From Aridibaculum aurantiacum (GTDB lineage Bacteria; Bacteroidota; Bacteroidia; Chitinophagales; Chitinophagaceae): DNA of 64,000 bases. The position numbers and the translations under genes are program-made. The notes below the pieces were generated by a model. The model searched no databases, was not told the origin of the DNA, and saw only the letters and a list, made by a program, of their open reading frames with translations. The DNA lies in the NCBI RefSeq assembly GCF_017355875.1, contig NZ_JAFEWC010000002.1:124001-188000 (forward strand), in the 5' to 3' direction. The number at the start of each line of letters is the position of its first letter. The stretch's first letter is position 1. This document shows positions 43,690 through 52,678 of the stretch, piece by piece.

Positions 43690-44715
43690 TTACAGTCGTG
43701 GGCAGATGAAGTGGTGCCGCTCCGGCGTGAACTTCTTTTTGCCAAACAGTGACAGCGATATCTCGAAGCTGCTGGCGTTGCCCGCCATCTTGCCCAGGTT
43801 CGATGTATTGACATCGTAGCTAAGTCCCAGCAGCATGTTCTGGTAGTACAGCCCTACAAATGGTGATACTGCATCACCTAAGCGGTAGTTGGCGCCCAGC
43901 AGCAGGTCTGTCTTTTCGTTGGCGGAAAGTTGTGCATAAGCTCCTGCCATCACTTCCTGTGCAGTGCCCTGGCGCATGTAGATTACGTTTGGTATCAGGC
44001 TGAACTTGTCTGCTACTGCCAGTTTTACGCCGCCATGGGCAGCATAGCGAACCGGCAGTTTTTCATCATATCCCGATGCGCTGAATGGGTCCGTAGGAGT
44101 GGTTAGGTGAAACGCAGAAACGCCGGCAAAAACGTTGGCTTTTTTTCCAGGCGTACCGTCAAAATATGCGATGCCTGCGCCTGCATCGAAGGTGCTGGCT
44201 GAGCTGGCGTTCAGGATGTCGTTGGATGGAGCAGCAGGATTGTAACCTGTTGAGGCATTCCACTGTTCGCCATACTCAAATTTGGAAGGGTTGAACCTGC
44301 GGTTGATAATGCCACCGGACAAGGCCAGCGCCACCTGGTGGTTGCCGTTTGTGCCAAACCTCAGTCCTGTGTAAGCCAGCGATACGTAGCCATTCAGGTA
44401 GTTATAAGCACCTCGTGCAGCCGATTGGTTCATCACGTTCATGCCAATGTTCAGGTTTTTGCCGGTGGTGAAGTCGGCTGAAAGGCCAGGTGTGGCAAAG
44501 GCGCTGCTGATGCCGGACCACTGGTTGCGGTAAATGGCGGTCACGCGGTAGTCGCCATCAATGGCGCCGGTAAGGGCCGGGTTGAGTGCCATGGGGTAGA
44601 CGTAGTACTGCGAAAAGTGTGGGTCAACCTGCGATCTTACTGGCTGCACACCCACAAAAAGAGTTGCTACCAAGGTAAAGAGAAGGAAGTAAAATAGAGG
44701 AGTAGATCTCTGCAT
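43690..44715 (-). CDS. PorP/SprF-family type IX secretion outer-membrane protein
   Basis: A 341-residue outer-membrane barrel of the PorP/SprF family. After the signal peptide MQRSTPLFYFLLFTLVATLF, the mature protein begins with the family hallmark DPHFSQYYVYPMALNPALTG and AIYRNQWSG. Alternating strands follow, ending with GLYYQNMLLGLSYDVNTSNL and the terminal FGKKKF region. SprF is needed to export its neighbouring large adhesin in gliding bacteria, so this protein probably serves the type B adhesins downstream. The chosen start excludes an upstream in-frame ATG that adds a non-signal extension. It is first in the operon and preceded by two paired TGTCC sites. Confidence 0.92.
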   Translation of the reverse strand: MQRSTPLFYFLLFTLVATLFVGVQPVRSQVDPHFSQYYVYPMALNPALTGAIDGDYRVTAIYRNQWSGISSAFATPGLSADFTTGKNLNIGMNVMNQSAARGAYNYLNGYVSLAYTGLRFGTNGNHQVALALSGGIINRRFNPSKFEYGEQWNASTGYNPAAPSNDILNASSASTFDAGAGIAYFDGTPGKKANVFAGVSAFHLTTPTDPFSASGYDEKLPVRYAAHGGVKLAVADKFSLIPNVIYMRQGTAQEVMAGAYAQLSANEKTDLLLGANYRLGDAVSPFVGLYYQNMLLGLSYDVNTSNLGKMAGNASSFEISLSLFGKKKFTPERHHFICPRL

Positions 44716-44836
44716 GTGCGTTAGGTTTGGTGGTAAGGAAGCTGGCAAGCGACCAAAAGAAAGGCGGTGAACTAGCAGTAAAATGCTATCGGTATGAAAG
44801 TAGTTTTAACCTAAGCGGCAGATTGTATTTACGTAC

Positions 44837-44852
44837 GGACAAAATGCGGACA
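44837..44852 (-). promoter_or_regulatory. Paired TGTCC site, operon-proximal
   Basis: Read on the minus strand, TTGTCCG occurs twice with TGTCC starts 11 bases apart, one helical turn, so both halves face the same side of the DNA. It lies about 122 bases before the porP-type start codon, close to the distance of the site before the PNGase-like gene. Confidence 0.55.
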
Positions 44853-44950
44853 AATCGTAACCTGCTGATAATGCTACAGTTAAAGATGAAAAAGCAGGCC
44901 ATTTGTTATTGTGCTGTATAGTGGCTGCAGTTGTTTCTTCCATAAATGGC

Positions 44951-44973
44951 GGGTTGGACAGAAACTGGACATA
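44951..44973 (-). promoter_or_regulatory. Paired TGTCC site, operon-distal
   Basis: On the minus strand this reads ATGTCCAG, 5 bases, TGTCC, 1 base, ACCC. It agrees in 18 of 23 positions with the site before the divergent PNGase-like gene, in the same orientation relative to its downstream gene. Confidence 0.6.
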
Positions 44974-45037
44974 CTTTCTGCTGGCAAACTGCCGCATTTG
45001 GAATTCGGCGACGGCAGCAATCGTTTTGTGTACTGGA

Positions 45038-46720
45038 TCAGATGGAAGCAATGAGGCTTTCAAGCTCTTTTTCGCTTTCGAGTTCTAGCTTGGTGCGGAT
45101 GCGCTGGCTGGTCTTCCTGATAGCATCTACCGAAACCACCGACATCTCAGCCATTTCCTTTTTAGATAGGTTGAGTTTGCTCAGTGCTATCAGTCGTATC
45201 TCTGCCTGCGTCAGGTGCGGGAAGCGTTTCTTTAAATTTTGGAAGAAGTCTTTGTGCACTTTTTCGAACAGCTGCCTGAATTCATTCCAATGGTCATCGG
45301 TGAGGATAGTGAAATTCTGCAGCCGCGCCAGTATCTCTTCTTTATCGGCCTGCGACGCTTCTACCAGTGATTCTATTTGCTGCTTGAATGATTCGATCAG
45401 CATATTCTTTTCGCGCAGGCTGTCCACATACTGTTGCAGCTGTTCTTTTGACGCTTGCAGGTTTTGCTGGTTCTGCTTGTGTCGCTGCCGCTGCCGAACT
45501 ATTAGCTGCACGGCAATTATAAGGCTAAGGATGGTGCAGATGATGATGGCATTGCGCAGCAAGATCTGGCTCTTTTTCTCGCTTTCCAGCAGTTGCAGGT
45601 TAGCGTCATATTCTTCTGCTTTCACCTTTTCTTCTGCTTGCTTAGCTACCAGCGCATTCTTGGCTTCCACATCTGCATTATAATAATGTTGCGCGCTATC
45701 TGAAAACAGAAGGGCGTTCTTATAGTCGCCTTTAGCTTTGAATAATTTTGCTTTAGCACTATAGTAACTGCTTTTAATGTGCGGGTAGCCGAACTTGCTC
45801 CAGATGGTATCTAGCGAGAAGAACAGCTGGTGTGCCTTGTCAATCTTGTTGTACTTCAGGTAAACTTCGGCAAGGGTGCTGCCGGCGTGGGTGGCGCTTG
45901 CCCACTCCTTGCTTTTCAGGCAAAGACGAAAATCTGTTTCAAGTAACGGTATGGATTCTTCAAACTTCGATTGTAAATAATAGTTGTAGCCTAAGTTGCC
46001 GGAGATAATGCCATACCAGGTAGAATCCTGAACCTGTTCTGCAATAGAACGAGCCAGTGCAAATTCTTTATTTGCCTCTTCCAGCAGCATCAGTTTCCGG
46101 TTGATGACTCCGAGGGTATTGTGAGCTCTCATGTAGTTCTTCATCAGGTACATTTCGCAGGTGAGCGCCTGGGTGATCAGCTTTTTAGCATTGTGGTAGT
46201 CCTGGTACTGCAGGTAGCCAACACCTACTTCATATATATATGGTCCTGCGCTGGGCGATGAGCAGGTGCCATTGCGCTGAATAATGCTATTCGCTTTTAG
46301 AAGAAATTCCAATCCTTCCCGCTTTTTCTCTAACCTGTTATATTGAAGACCGGTGTAGTGGTAATAGTCAGCCAGCAGCATGTCATCTTCGTGTTTTACA
46401 GCAATGTCCAGCACCTGCTTCAGGCTTTGCTGAATCAATGTGTCGGGCCTGGGTGTTTGGCGGAGCATGACCTCTACCTGTGCAATTTTTTCAAGGCCAG
46501 CTAAAATAGGATCAGAATGGCGTTCTGCCAGTTCATGTAGTTCAGAAGTAAATGCGTTGATATTGCTGCCGTTGATCGATTCCTGTGCCCTGAAGATAAC
46601 CTGTCGGGCCAGCATGTGGCGTTCAGTCTTGCTATTGGATTTTGCTACTTCGTCAAAAAAACCGGCGTACAGCAGCTGGACATTAAGCAGAAGCAGGGTA
46701 AGAGTTGTGATAATTCTCAT
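45038..46720 (-). CDS. Membrane-anchored TPR regulator with LuxR-type HTH
   Basis: A 560-residue regulator. An N-terminal signal-like segment (MRIITTLTLLLLNVQLLYAG) and an array of TPR-like helices (residues 20-370) lie outside the membrane. One transmembrane helix (about residues 390-410, AIIICTILSLIIAVQLIV) is followed by a coiled coil (QNLQASKEQLQQYVDSLREK). A C-terminal LuxR-type helix-turn-helix has LTQAEIRLIALSKLNLSKKEM and SVDAIRKTSQRIRTKL. There is no receiver or kinase domain. It therefore probably carries an envelope signal directly to DNA. It lies between the two promoter regions bearing paired TGTCC sites and is their best candidate regulator, by inference. Confidence 0.82.
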   Translation of the reverse strand: MRIITTLTLLLLNVQLLYAGFFDEVAKSNSKTERHMLARQVIFRAQESINGSNINAFTSELHELAERHSDPILAGLEKIAQVEVMLRQTPRPDTLIQQSLKQVLDIAVKHEDDMLLADYYHYTGLQYNRLEKKREGLEFLLKANSIIQRNGTCSSPSAGPYIYEVGVGYLQYQDYHNAKKLITQALTCEMYLMKNYMRAHNTLGVINRKLMLLEEANKEFALARSIAEQVQDSTWYGIISGNLGYNYYLQSKFEESIPLLETDFRLCLKSKEWASATHAGSTLAEVYLKYNKIDKAHQLFFSLDTIWSKFGYPHIKSSYYSAKAKLFKAKGDYKNALLFSDSAQHYYNADVEAKNALVAKQAEEKVKAEEYDANLQLLESEKKSQILLRNAIIICTILSLIIAVQLIVRQRQRHKQNQQNLQASKEQLQQYVDSLREKNMLIESFKQQIESLVEASQADKEEILARLQNFTILTDDHWNEFRQLFEKVHKDFFQNLKKRFPHLTQAEIRLIALSKLNLSKKEMAEMSVVSVDAIRKTSQRIRTKLELESEKELESLIASI

Positions 46721-47040
46721 GGGGGGAGCAGTTTATTTCCGCTTTGGCAAACGATCATCAGGTAACATTTCAAACCTCGTCCACCGCCCTCTCTCACTGA
46801 TTATGTATTCTCAAATATAAGTGTAGCAGCCCGCTTTCCCAAAAAGTTCCGTCCTGTACTATCGGACATTTAGATAATAAAAAAGGTTTCAAAGAAGAAT
46901 GTCCAGCTATTGTCCCACCCGCAAAAGCATGGGACAAAGTCAAAAAAAGCTACCATTGGAGAAGGTGAAGGCTCCTTTTGCATGGCACCATTAGGAGACG
47001 TCAAAAATCTTCACCTCGTACCTTTTAAAACCGATAACTA
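46721..47040. other. Divergent promoter region with inverted repeats
   Basis: These 320 bases separate the regulator from the PNGase-like gene. Besides the paired TGTCC site it has a TGTCCCA/TGGGACA inverted repeat (46911-46917 with 46930-46936) and AGGTGAAG/CTTCACCT (46963-46970 with 47009-47016). No gene is seen. Confidence 0.55.
46898..46920 (+). promoter_or_regulatory. Paired TGTCC site before the PNGase-like gene
   Basis: On the plus strand ATGTCCAG, 5 bases, TGTCC, 1 base, ACCC. The two TGTCC starts are 11 bases apart (46900 and 46911). It lies about 120 bases before the ATG and matches the site at 44951-44973 in 18 of 23 positions. Confidence 0.6.
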
Positions 47041-50000
47041 ATGCATAAGATGAGAACTGCTCTTCAATCACTACGTAACATCTTTTTATCCGCAATGGCC
47101 ATAACTGCGGCACTGGTCAGCACGCAGGCTGACGGGCAGAGCTATACCCGCGTGAGCCTAAGTGGCTACAATGTTGATATGATAGCTAATGGCGTTGGCT
47201 CAGCTTCTGCCTCGACCACAGGTGGTCTAGGCAGCTATGCTTTTATAGCGGAAGATTTTCGTGCTACTTCGGGTAGTGTAGCGCCAACTTATGCACTGCC
47301 AGCAACAGGCCTAGTGAATAGTACCACCGAAACAGGGTTAAGTTTCCATCTCGCACCATATGCAGGTTTAAATACGCTGCGCATCAATAACCAGGAGCCG
47401 ACAGGCAGTTTGTCTTTTGCTACACCCGTTGCAGGTTCTAAATTGTTCGTGTTGGCTACATCGGGCGATGGTAGTGCAACGGTAACTATAACGGTGAATT
47501 TTACAGATGCTACTTCACAAACGTTCACTGGCATCAGCATCAGGGACTGGTACGATGGGTCTACCATTAACTTGGCTACCGCGGGTGTAGGAAGAGTGAA
47601 TCTTACCAACAATGCTGTAGAAGGCAGTGCGACCAATCCTCATTTTTACCATATACCGCTAACGCTTGCAGCTGGCAATTATACCAGGCAGATTGCAAGT
47701 ATAACTGTTACAAAAACGGATGCTACGGGTGCCACAGCTGCGGTGCTGGCTGTAACAGTTGACACAAATATTCCTTCGGCATGTGTAGCGCCTGCAGCGC
47801 AACCCACCGCACTTACTTTTACCACCACTACCACCACCGCTACCGGCAGTTTTACAGCCTCTGTGCCGGCCGCTAACAAATACCTTGTGCTTCGCACTAC
47901 CGGCAGCAGCAATCCCTCGGCCTTACCGGTAAATGGCACTACTTATACGCCGGGTACTACTTTGGGTAATGCACGGGTGGTGAGTGCCGGCCCAGCAACC
48001 TCTTTCACTGATGCCGGCCTAACACCTGCTGCCACTTATAAGTACACGGTGTATGGTTACAACGATGTTTCTTGTTTTGATGCAGCTTATAATACCACAG
48101 CTCCTCTGCAAGCAAGTGCCACTACACAGCAGCTGCCACCGAACACAGTAAGCGGTGATACAACATGGGTGCAGGCGCACGCAGGCGTGCAACTGGATAA
48201 CTACAACAACTTTGATGCGCCGGTACTATTTCCTGCTGGGAACACCAGCTACAGGAAGATACTGATGGTGTTTACTCTTGGAAAATATCCTTGTCCTGCA
48301 GGCACACAATATTGTGGCGACTGGGACTATACCATCCAGAATTTTGTAATGACGCCGACGGATACTTTTGAGGTGGGCAGGCTGATTACGCCGTACGCCA
48401 ATGCTGGTGCGCCGCGTACACCTATGAACTGGAAAGAGCGCTACTATTTTGATGTAACGGATTATTATCCGCTGCTGAAGGATAACGCCAATGTTCGCCT
48501 GAACTACCAGGGATATTCCGGAGGTTTTACTGCCGACATCAAGTTTGCATTTATAGAGGGAACTCCTGCTCGTAATGTTACAGGCATCCAGAAGCTGTGG
48601 AATGGCAGCTTTACGTATGGAAGTGCATCAAATTCTATAGAAACAAATTTTCCGGCAACACCCGTAACGGCGCCGGCAGGTACACAGGCTGCCGCAATGA
48701 AGTTCACCATTACCGGGCATGGCAGCGACGCCAGCAACTGCGCTGAATTCTGCAGCAGGTACTACCAGGTGTACAATGGTATTAATATGCTGGAGCAAAA
48801 GCAGATCTGGCGCGATGACTGCGGTAAGAATAACATCTACCCGCAATCGGGCACGTGGATATACAACAGGGCCAATTGGTGCCCGGGCAACCTGGTAGAG
48901 CCTAATGTGCATCGTTTTGGAAACGTGACTGCAGGCACTGTGCTGAACCCGGATGTCAACTTCCAGGCGCATAGTGGTAATGGCAGTGCTTCTTATACTG
49001 TAGCATCTGCTATGTTCTTCTATGGCGGGTATAACTTCACGCATGATGCTTCGCTGGAACGTATTATCTCTCCTTCCAATTTTGAAGGTGACTTCAGGAG
49101 CAATCCAACCTGCGACAACCCTGTGATAAAGGTGAAGAACACAGGTGCAACTACTATTCAGTCACTCACTATTACCTATAGCATCAGTGGCTACCCCTTG
49201 CAAACTTTCACTGCAACCGGCTTATCTATAGCGCCGGGGTTTGAACAGGATATCACCCTTGCGACCATGACCGCAATGGCTGACATGCCTACTAACAGTG
49301 CCGCGCAGTTCCAAGCTAATATTACTCAAGTAAATGGTGTGGCTGATGGCTATGCGAATAACAACAGTCTTACCACCACTTTTGTAACAGCGCCTACATG
49401 GCCATCATCGTTTGTGGTATCGTTGCGCTCCAATAACAACTATACGCAAACAAGTTGGAAGCTGCAGGACATGAGCGGAAACATCATTGCGCAGCGCACA
49501 CCAACAGCAGCGCTTACGTTTTATAATGATCCAATTGGTACACTTGCGAATGGGTGCTACAAGCTTACAGTAGAAGATACGCAGTGCGATGGCTTGTACT
49601 GGTGGGCCAATGCCAGCAGCACAGGTTTAGGTGCTTTCTTTGTTCGCACACAAGACCTAGGCACGTTAATTCCATTCACCAACGGTTTACCTACACCATT
49701 TTACAATGGTTCACAGATATCTATTCCTAACTATTCGCAGGATTTTGGTTGTGGCTTTACCCAGTATTTCAGGGTTGGTGCGCCATTGCCATTGTCGCTG
49801 CTAAGTTTCTCTGGCTATGCTGATGCAGACCAATACCATCACCTAAGCTGGAAAACAGGCGGTGAGATAAATACAAGTGTATTTGAAATAGAGACTTCAA
49901 CGGATGCTATCAACTTCCAGAAAATAGCTACCAAACCAGCAGCAGGAAACAGCAGTAACGAACTGAAGTATGACCATGTGTATAAGCCGCTGCTGCAGGC

Positions 50001-50349
50001 CGACAACTACTACTACCGGCTGAAGATGGTGGATATAGATGGAAGCTTTAAGTACAGCAATACGATACTGATAAAGCGACTGGCGAACAGTTACGTGCTT
50101 GCTGCAGTAGCTCCAAATCCTTTTAAAGAAAAGCTTGCGGTTAGTATCACAGCTACCAAACCAGGTAATGTAGAATTTGCTTTGTACGATATGGAAGGAA
50201 GACTACACCTGAAGCAAGCAGCTACTCTACTAAAAGGTCAGAATGAGATAAACCTGCTGAATGCAAGCAAACTGGCTGCAGGTGTATATATACTACAGGC
50301 GGTGGTAAATGGGGAAGAGAGAATGGTGCAGAAAGTGGTGAAGCATTAA
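47041..50349 (+). CDS. Secreted PNGase F-like glycoamidase with T9SS type A sorting domain
   Basis: An 1102-residue exported protein. A signal peptide (RNIFLSAMAITAALVSTQADG) precedes the shared N-terminal module (VSLSGYNVDMIANGVG, residues 36-235) and a fibronectin-like domain (240-355). The peptide-N-glycosidase F region (about 365-690) has CGDWDYTIQNF with D429 in the place of catalytic Asp60 of PNGase F, EVGRLITPYA, and CAEFC with E569 in the place of Glu206. RDDCG and NWCPG motifs also fit the family. The Glu118 position appears not to be Glu. A CARDB-like segment, a pre-sorting domain (LPLSLLSFSGY) and a type A sorting domain (VAPNPFKEKLAV) follow. It should cleave Asn-linked glycans from glycoproteins outside the cell. 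It is divergent from the regulator. Confidence 0.85.
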   Translation: MHKMRTALQSLRNIFLSAMAITAALVSTQADGQSYTRVSLSGYNVDMIANGVGSASASTTGGLGSYAFIAEDFRATSGSVAPTYALPATGLVNSTTETGLSFHLAPYAGLNTLRINNQEPTGSLSFATPVAGSKLFVLATSGDGSATVTITVNFTDATSQTFTGISIRDWYDGSTINLATAGVGRVNLTNNAVEGSATNPHFYHIPLTLAAGNYTRQIASITVTKTDATGATAAVLAVTVDTNIPSACVAPAAQPTALTFTTTTTTATGSFTASVPAANKYLVLRTTGSSNPSALPVNGTTYTPGTTLGNARVVSAGPATSFTDAGLTPAATYKYTVYGYNDVSCFDAAYNTTAPLQASATTQQLPPNTVSGDTTWVQAHAGVQLDNYNNFDAPVLFPAGNTSYRKILMVFTLGKYPCPAGTQYCGDWDYTIQNFVMTPTDTFEVGRLITPYANAGAPRTPMNWKERYYFDVTDYYPLLKDNANVRLNYQGYSGGFTADIKFAFIEGTPARNVTGIQKLWNGSFTYGSASNSIETNFPATPVTAPAGTQAAAMKFTITGHGSDASNCAEFCSRYYQVYNGINMLEQKQIWRDDCGKNNIYPQSGTWIYNRANWCPGNLVEPNVHRFGNVTAGTVLNPDVNFQAHSGNGSASYTVASAMFFYGGYNFTHDASLERIISPSNFEGDFRSNPTCDNPVIKVKNTGATTIQSLTITYSISGYPLQTFTATGLSIAPGFEQDITLATMTAMADMPTNSAAQFQANITQVNGVADGYANNNSLTTTFVTAPTWPSSFVVSLRSNNNYTQTSWKLQDMSGNIIAQRTPTAALTFYNDPIGTLANGCYKLTVEDTQCDGLYWWANASSTGLGAFFVRTQDLGTLIPFTNGLPTPFYNGSQISIPNYSQDFGCGFTQYFRVGAPLPLSLLSFSGYADADQYHHLSWKTGGEINTSVFEIETSTDAINFQKIATKPAAGNSSNELKYDHVYKPLLQADNYYYRLKMVDIDGSFKYSNTILIKRLANSYVLAAVAPNPFKEKLAVSITATKPGNVEFALYDMEGRLHLKQAATLLKGQNEINLLNASKLAAGVYILQAVVNGEERMVQKVVKH

Positions 50350-50718
50350 ATTTTTAAAGACTTGAAGTGCTGGCAGAATGAAAAGGCTGATGCCTCAAAA
50401 CATATAAGGTGTTTTATTTCTGAATGGTTCCAGGTTGAGTTTTTGTGAACACACGCATGAAGGAGTTACAATTTTGTAACTCCTTTTTGTTTACCTGCAC
50501 TTTCTTTTCAATATCACTTGCTACCAATTCCTGGTAGCACTACAGAGTAAGTTGGACCTTATACATATACATTATAATATCAAATTTGGAAGCTCGATTG
50601 TAACCCACAAAAATAAGTTTAGTATTCCGCCTCTATCTTGCAGTTTCTGCCTGATCTGCTGCTGTTTGGCCGCTGATCTACATCTTACTCATAACTTAGG
50701 CTATTTAAAATTCTCAAG
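50350..50718. other. Intergenic region with terminator and promoter space
   Basis: These 369 bases contain a terminator near 50470 (separate entry). The remainder is AT-rich and should contain the promoter of the galactanase cluster. No gene is seen. Confidence 0.5.
50460..50490 (+). terminator. Rho-independent terminator
   Basis: A 12-base perfect inverted repeat (50460-50471 with 50474-50485), effectively a 10-11 bp stem with a T loop, is followed by more T. It ends the PNGase-like transcript. Confidence 0.8.
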
Positions 50719-51762
50719 ATGCCTAGAACAAACGCTTTAATCTTCCTTTGGTTTTTACTGATGATCTTTTCAGCGGGATGTAGTGTACTAAAACCAGGTA
50801 CAAAGAAAAAAGCATTTGTAAAAGGAGCAGACATAGGTTGGCTACAGCAGATGGAAGCCACCGGATACAAGTTTTATAATGATGATGGTAAGGAAGAAGA
50901 TTGTTTCAAAATCTTAAAGGATCATGGCATTAACACTATCCGCTTAAGAACATGGGTGAACCCGTCAGATAACCGTGCGAGTGGGCATAACAGCAAAGCT
51001 GAGACAGTTGCAATGGCAGTAAGAGCGCAGAAATGGGGAATGAGAGTAATGATCAATTTTCATTACAGCGACAGTTGGGCAGACCCGGGGAAACAGAAAA
51101 AGCCGGCTGCTTGGGAAGGACATGATTTTCCGCAATTACTAAAGGATGTTTACGACTATACCTATGACGTAATGAGCGACTTGAAGACCGCGGGTGTAAC
51201 ACCGGAATGGGTACAGGTAGGAAATGAAATACCCGGTGGCATGATCTACCCTGAAGGCAGCGTTAAAAATTGGCCGCAGTTGGCGCAGCTTATCAATCAA
51301 GGTCACGACGCCATTAAAGCTGTAAGCCCACGTTCTAAGTTTATCCTTCATCTCGATCGTGGTAATGACAGCGAACTATTTAAAACCTGGTTCGATAATG
51401 CTAAAGCTCATGGAGCTAAGTACGATATCATAGGGTTATCTTATTATCCATATTGGCTGCCCGGCAAGCCAGATTATACACTTTCCATTGATGATCTTGG
51501 TAAAAACATGAATGATCTGGTAGCACGATATGCTAAAGAAGTGATGGTGGTAGAAGTAGGTGGAGAGGATACGAAACCGCAAAACACTTACGACATGTTG
51601 GTAGCTGTCATCCAAAAAGTAAAAGCCGTTCCAGGCGGAAAGGGTCTGGGAGTGATTTATTGGGAACCACAAGGCGCAAGAAGTTGGAGTAGATATAACT
51701 TAAGTGCTTGGGGTGATGATGGCAGACCTACAAAAGCATTGGATGCCTTTCTAATCAAATAG
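50719..51762 (+). CDS. Endo-beta-1,4-galactanase (GH53) lipoprotein
   Basis: A 347-residue glycoside hydrolase family 53 enzyme that cuts beta-1,4-galactan side chains of type I arabinogalactan and pectin. The lipobox FSAGC makes it a lipoprotein. Family landmarks: FVKGADIGWL at the start of the barrel, INTIRLRTWVNP, MINFHYSDSWADPGKQ, the acid/base glutamate E170 in VGNEI, YYPYW, and the nucleophile E279 in VVEVGG, followed by VIYWEPQ. The length fits a single catalytic domain. It begins a run of plus-strand carbohydrate genes that includes a pectinesterase, GH43 and an esterase. Confidence 0.92.
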   Translation: MPRTNALIFLWFLLMIFSAGCSVLKPGTKKKAFVKGADIGWLQQMEATGYKFYNDDGKEEDCFKILKDHGINTIRLRTWVNPSDNRASGHNSKAETVAMAVRAQKWGMRVMINFHYSDSWADPGKQKKPAAWEGHDFPQLLKDVYDYTYDVMSDLKTAGVTPEWVQVGNEIPGGMIYPEGSVKNWPQLAQLINQGHDAIKAVSPRSKFILHLDRGNDSELFKTWFDNAKAHGAKYDIIGLSYYPYWLPGKPDYTLSIDDLGKNMNDLVARYAKEVMVVEVGGEDTKPQNTYDMLVAVIQKVKAVPGGKGLGVIYWEPQGARSWSRYNLSAWGDDGRPTKALDAFLIK

Positions 51763-51865
51763 AGCGTATTGAAATAAAAGATTGGCTGAATAATTCTATA
51801 CATCAGCATTCCCATCAGCTTCTGTTTCGCATCATGCGGTTATATTTACGCCATCAACTTTTACC

Positions 51866-52639
51866 ATGAAACACCTATGCCTGCTGGCATTCTTTGCCTG
51901 CACATCTATTTTTAGCTACGCGCAAACCGACAGCACGATCATTTATTACTCCGACTATGTTGAAACTACGAAGGACAGCGCGAACAGCTATGCCGTCATC
52001 AGGAAAAATGATGAAGGTTGGTATAGCAAAAGATACTCGATGAAGACGGGCAGGCTTATTTCGGAAGGTAATTTTCGCGATGAAAAGCGTGAGAAGCCAG
52101 TGGATACGTTCAAAAATTATCATGAAGACGGATGGCTGAAGACACTGCAAACCTACAACGATACGTCGCTGATGCTGCAGAAGGTTTACTTCTATGCTAA
52201 TGGAAAAAGGCGCTCAATGATGGCGCTTGAAGGGACCAGCTACAGCAACACCTGCTGGGATGAAGCCGGGAATGAAACCAAAGGATGTGTCATAGAAAAA
52301 GAAGCAAGGTTCCCGGGAGGCTTGACCGGCTGGAGAATTTTCCTGGAGAAAAATCTGAATGCAAATGTTGCCGCTGATGTAGGTGCACCCGATGGAACCT
52401 ACCCGGTGAGGGTGCAGTTCAGGGTGAATAAAACCGGAAAGCTCAGCGATATCAAGGTGCTATCCGTTTCATCGCATTGTTTAGCATGCGGCGATGAGGT
52501 AGTGCGCGTGTTGCAAAAAGGTCCTGATTGGGAGCCTGCTACCATCAATGGAGAGCCGGTGATTTACCAGGCTATACAGCAAGTAAGTTTTATGGTGATG
52601 ACGGACGACTCGCCAAAGAAAAGAAGGAGGAGAGGGTAA
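51866..52639 (+). CDS. TonB C-terminal domain protein
   Basis: A 257-residue exported protein. The signal peptide MKHLCLLAFFACTSIFSYAQ is followed by MORN-like antigen repeats (TGRLISEGNFRD, YHEDGWLKT). The C-terminal TonB-like domain (about residues 155-250) has PVRVQFRVNKTGKLSDIKV, GDEVVRVLQKGPDWEPATING and the closing strand QQVSFMV. There is no N-terminal membrane anchor as in true TonB, so it is a periplasmic or secreted relative rather than an energy transducer. It stands between the galactanase and pectinesterase genes and may be co-transcribed. Confidence 0.75.
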   Translation: MKHLCLLAFFACTSIFSYAQTDSTIIYYSDYVETTKDSANSYAVIRKNDEGWYSKRYSMKTGRLISEGNFRDEKREKPVDTFKNYHEDGWLKTLQTYNDTSLMLQKVYFYANGKRRSMMALEGTSYSNTCWDEAGNETKGCVIEKEARFPGGLTGWRIFLEKNLNANVAADVGAPDGTYPVRVQFRVNKTGKLSDIKVLSVSSHCLACGDEVVRVLQKGPDWEPATINGEPVIYQAIQQVSFMVMTDDSPKKRRRRG

Positions 52640-52678
52640 TACTGCCACTTCTACCTATCGATAAACAAATTGAAATTT

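Larger units (their letters stand above)
44716..45037. other. Promoter region of the surface-protein operon
   Basis: These 322 bases lie between the LuxR-type regulator stop and the PorP start, both on the minus strand. They contain two paired TGTCC sites (listed separately). No gene is seen. Confidence 0.6.
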
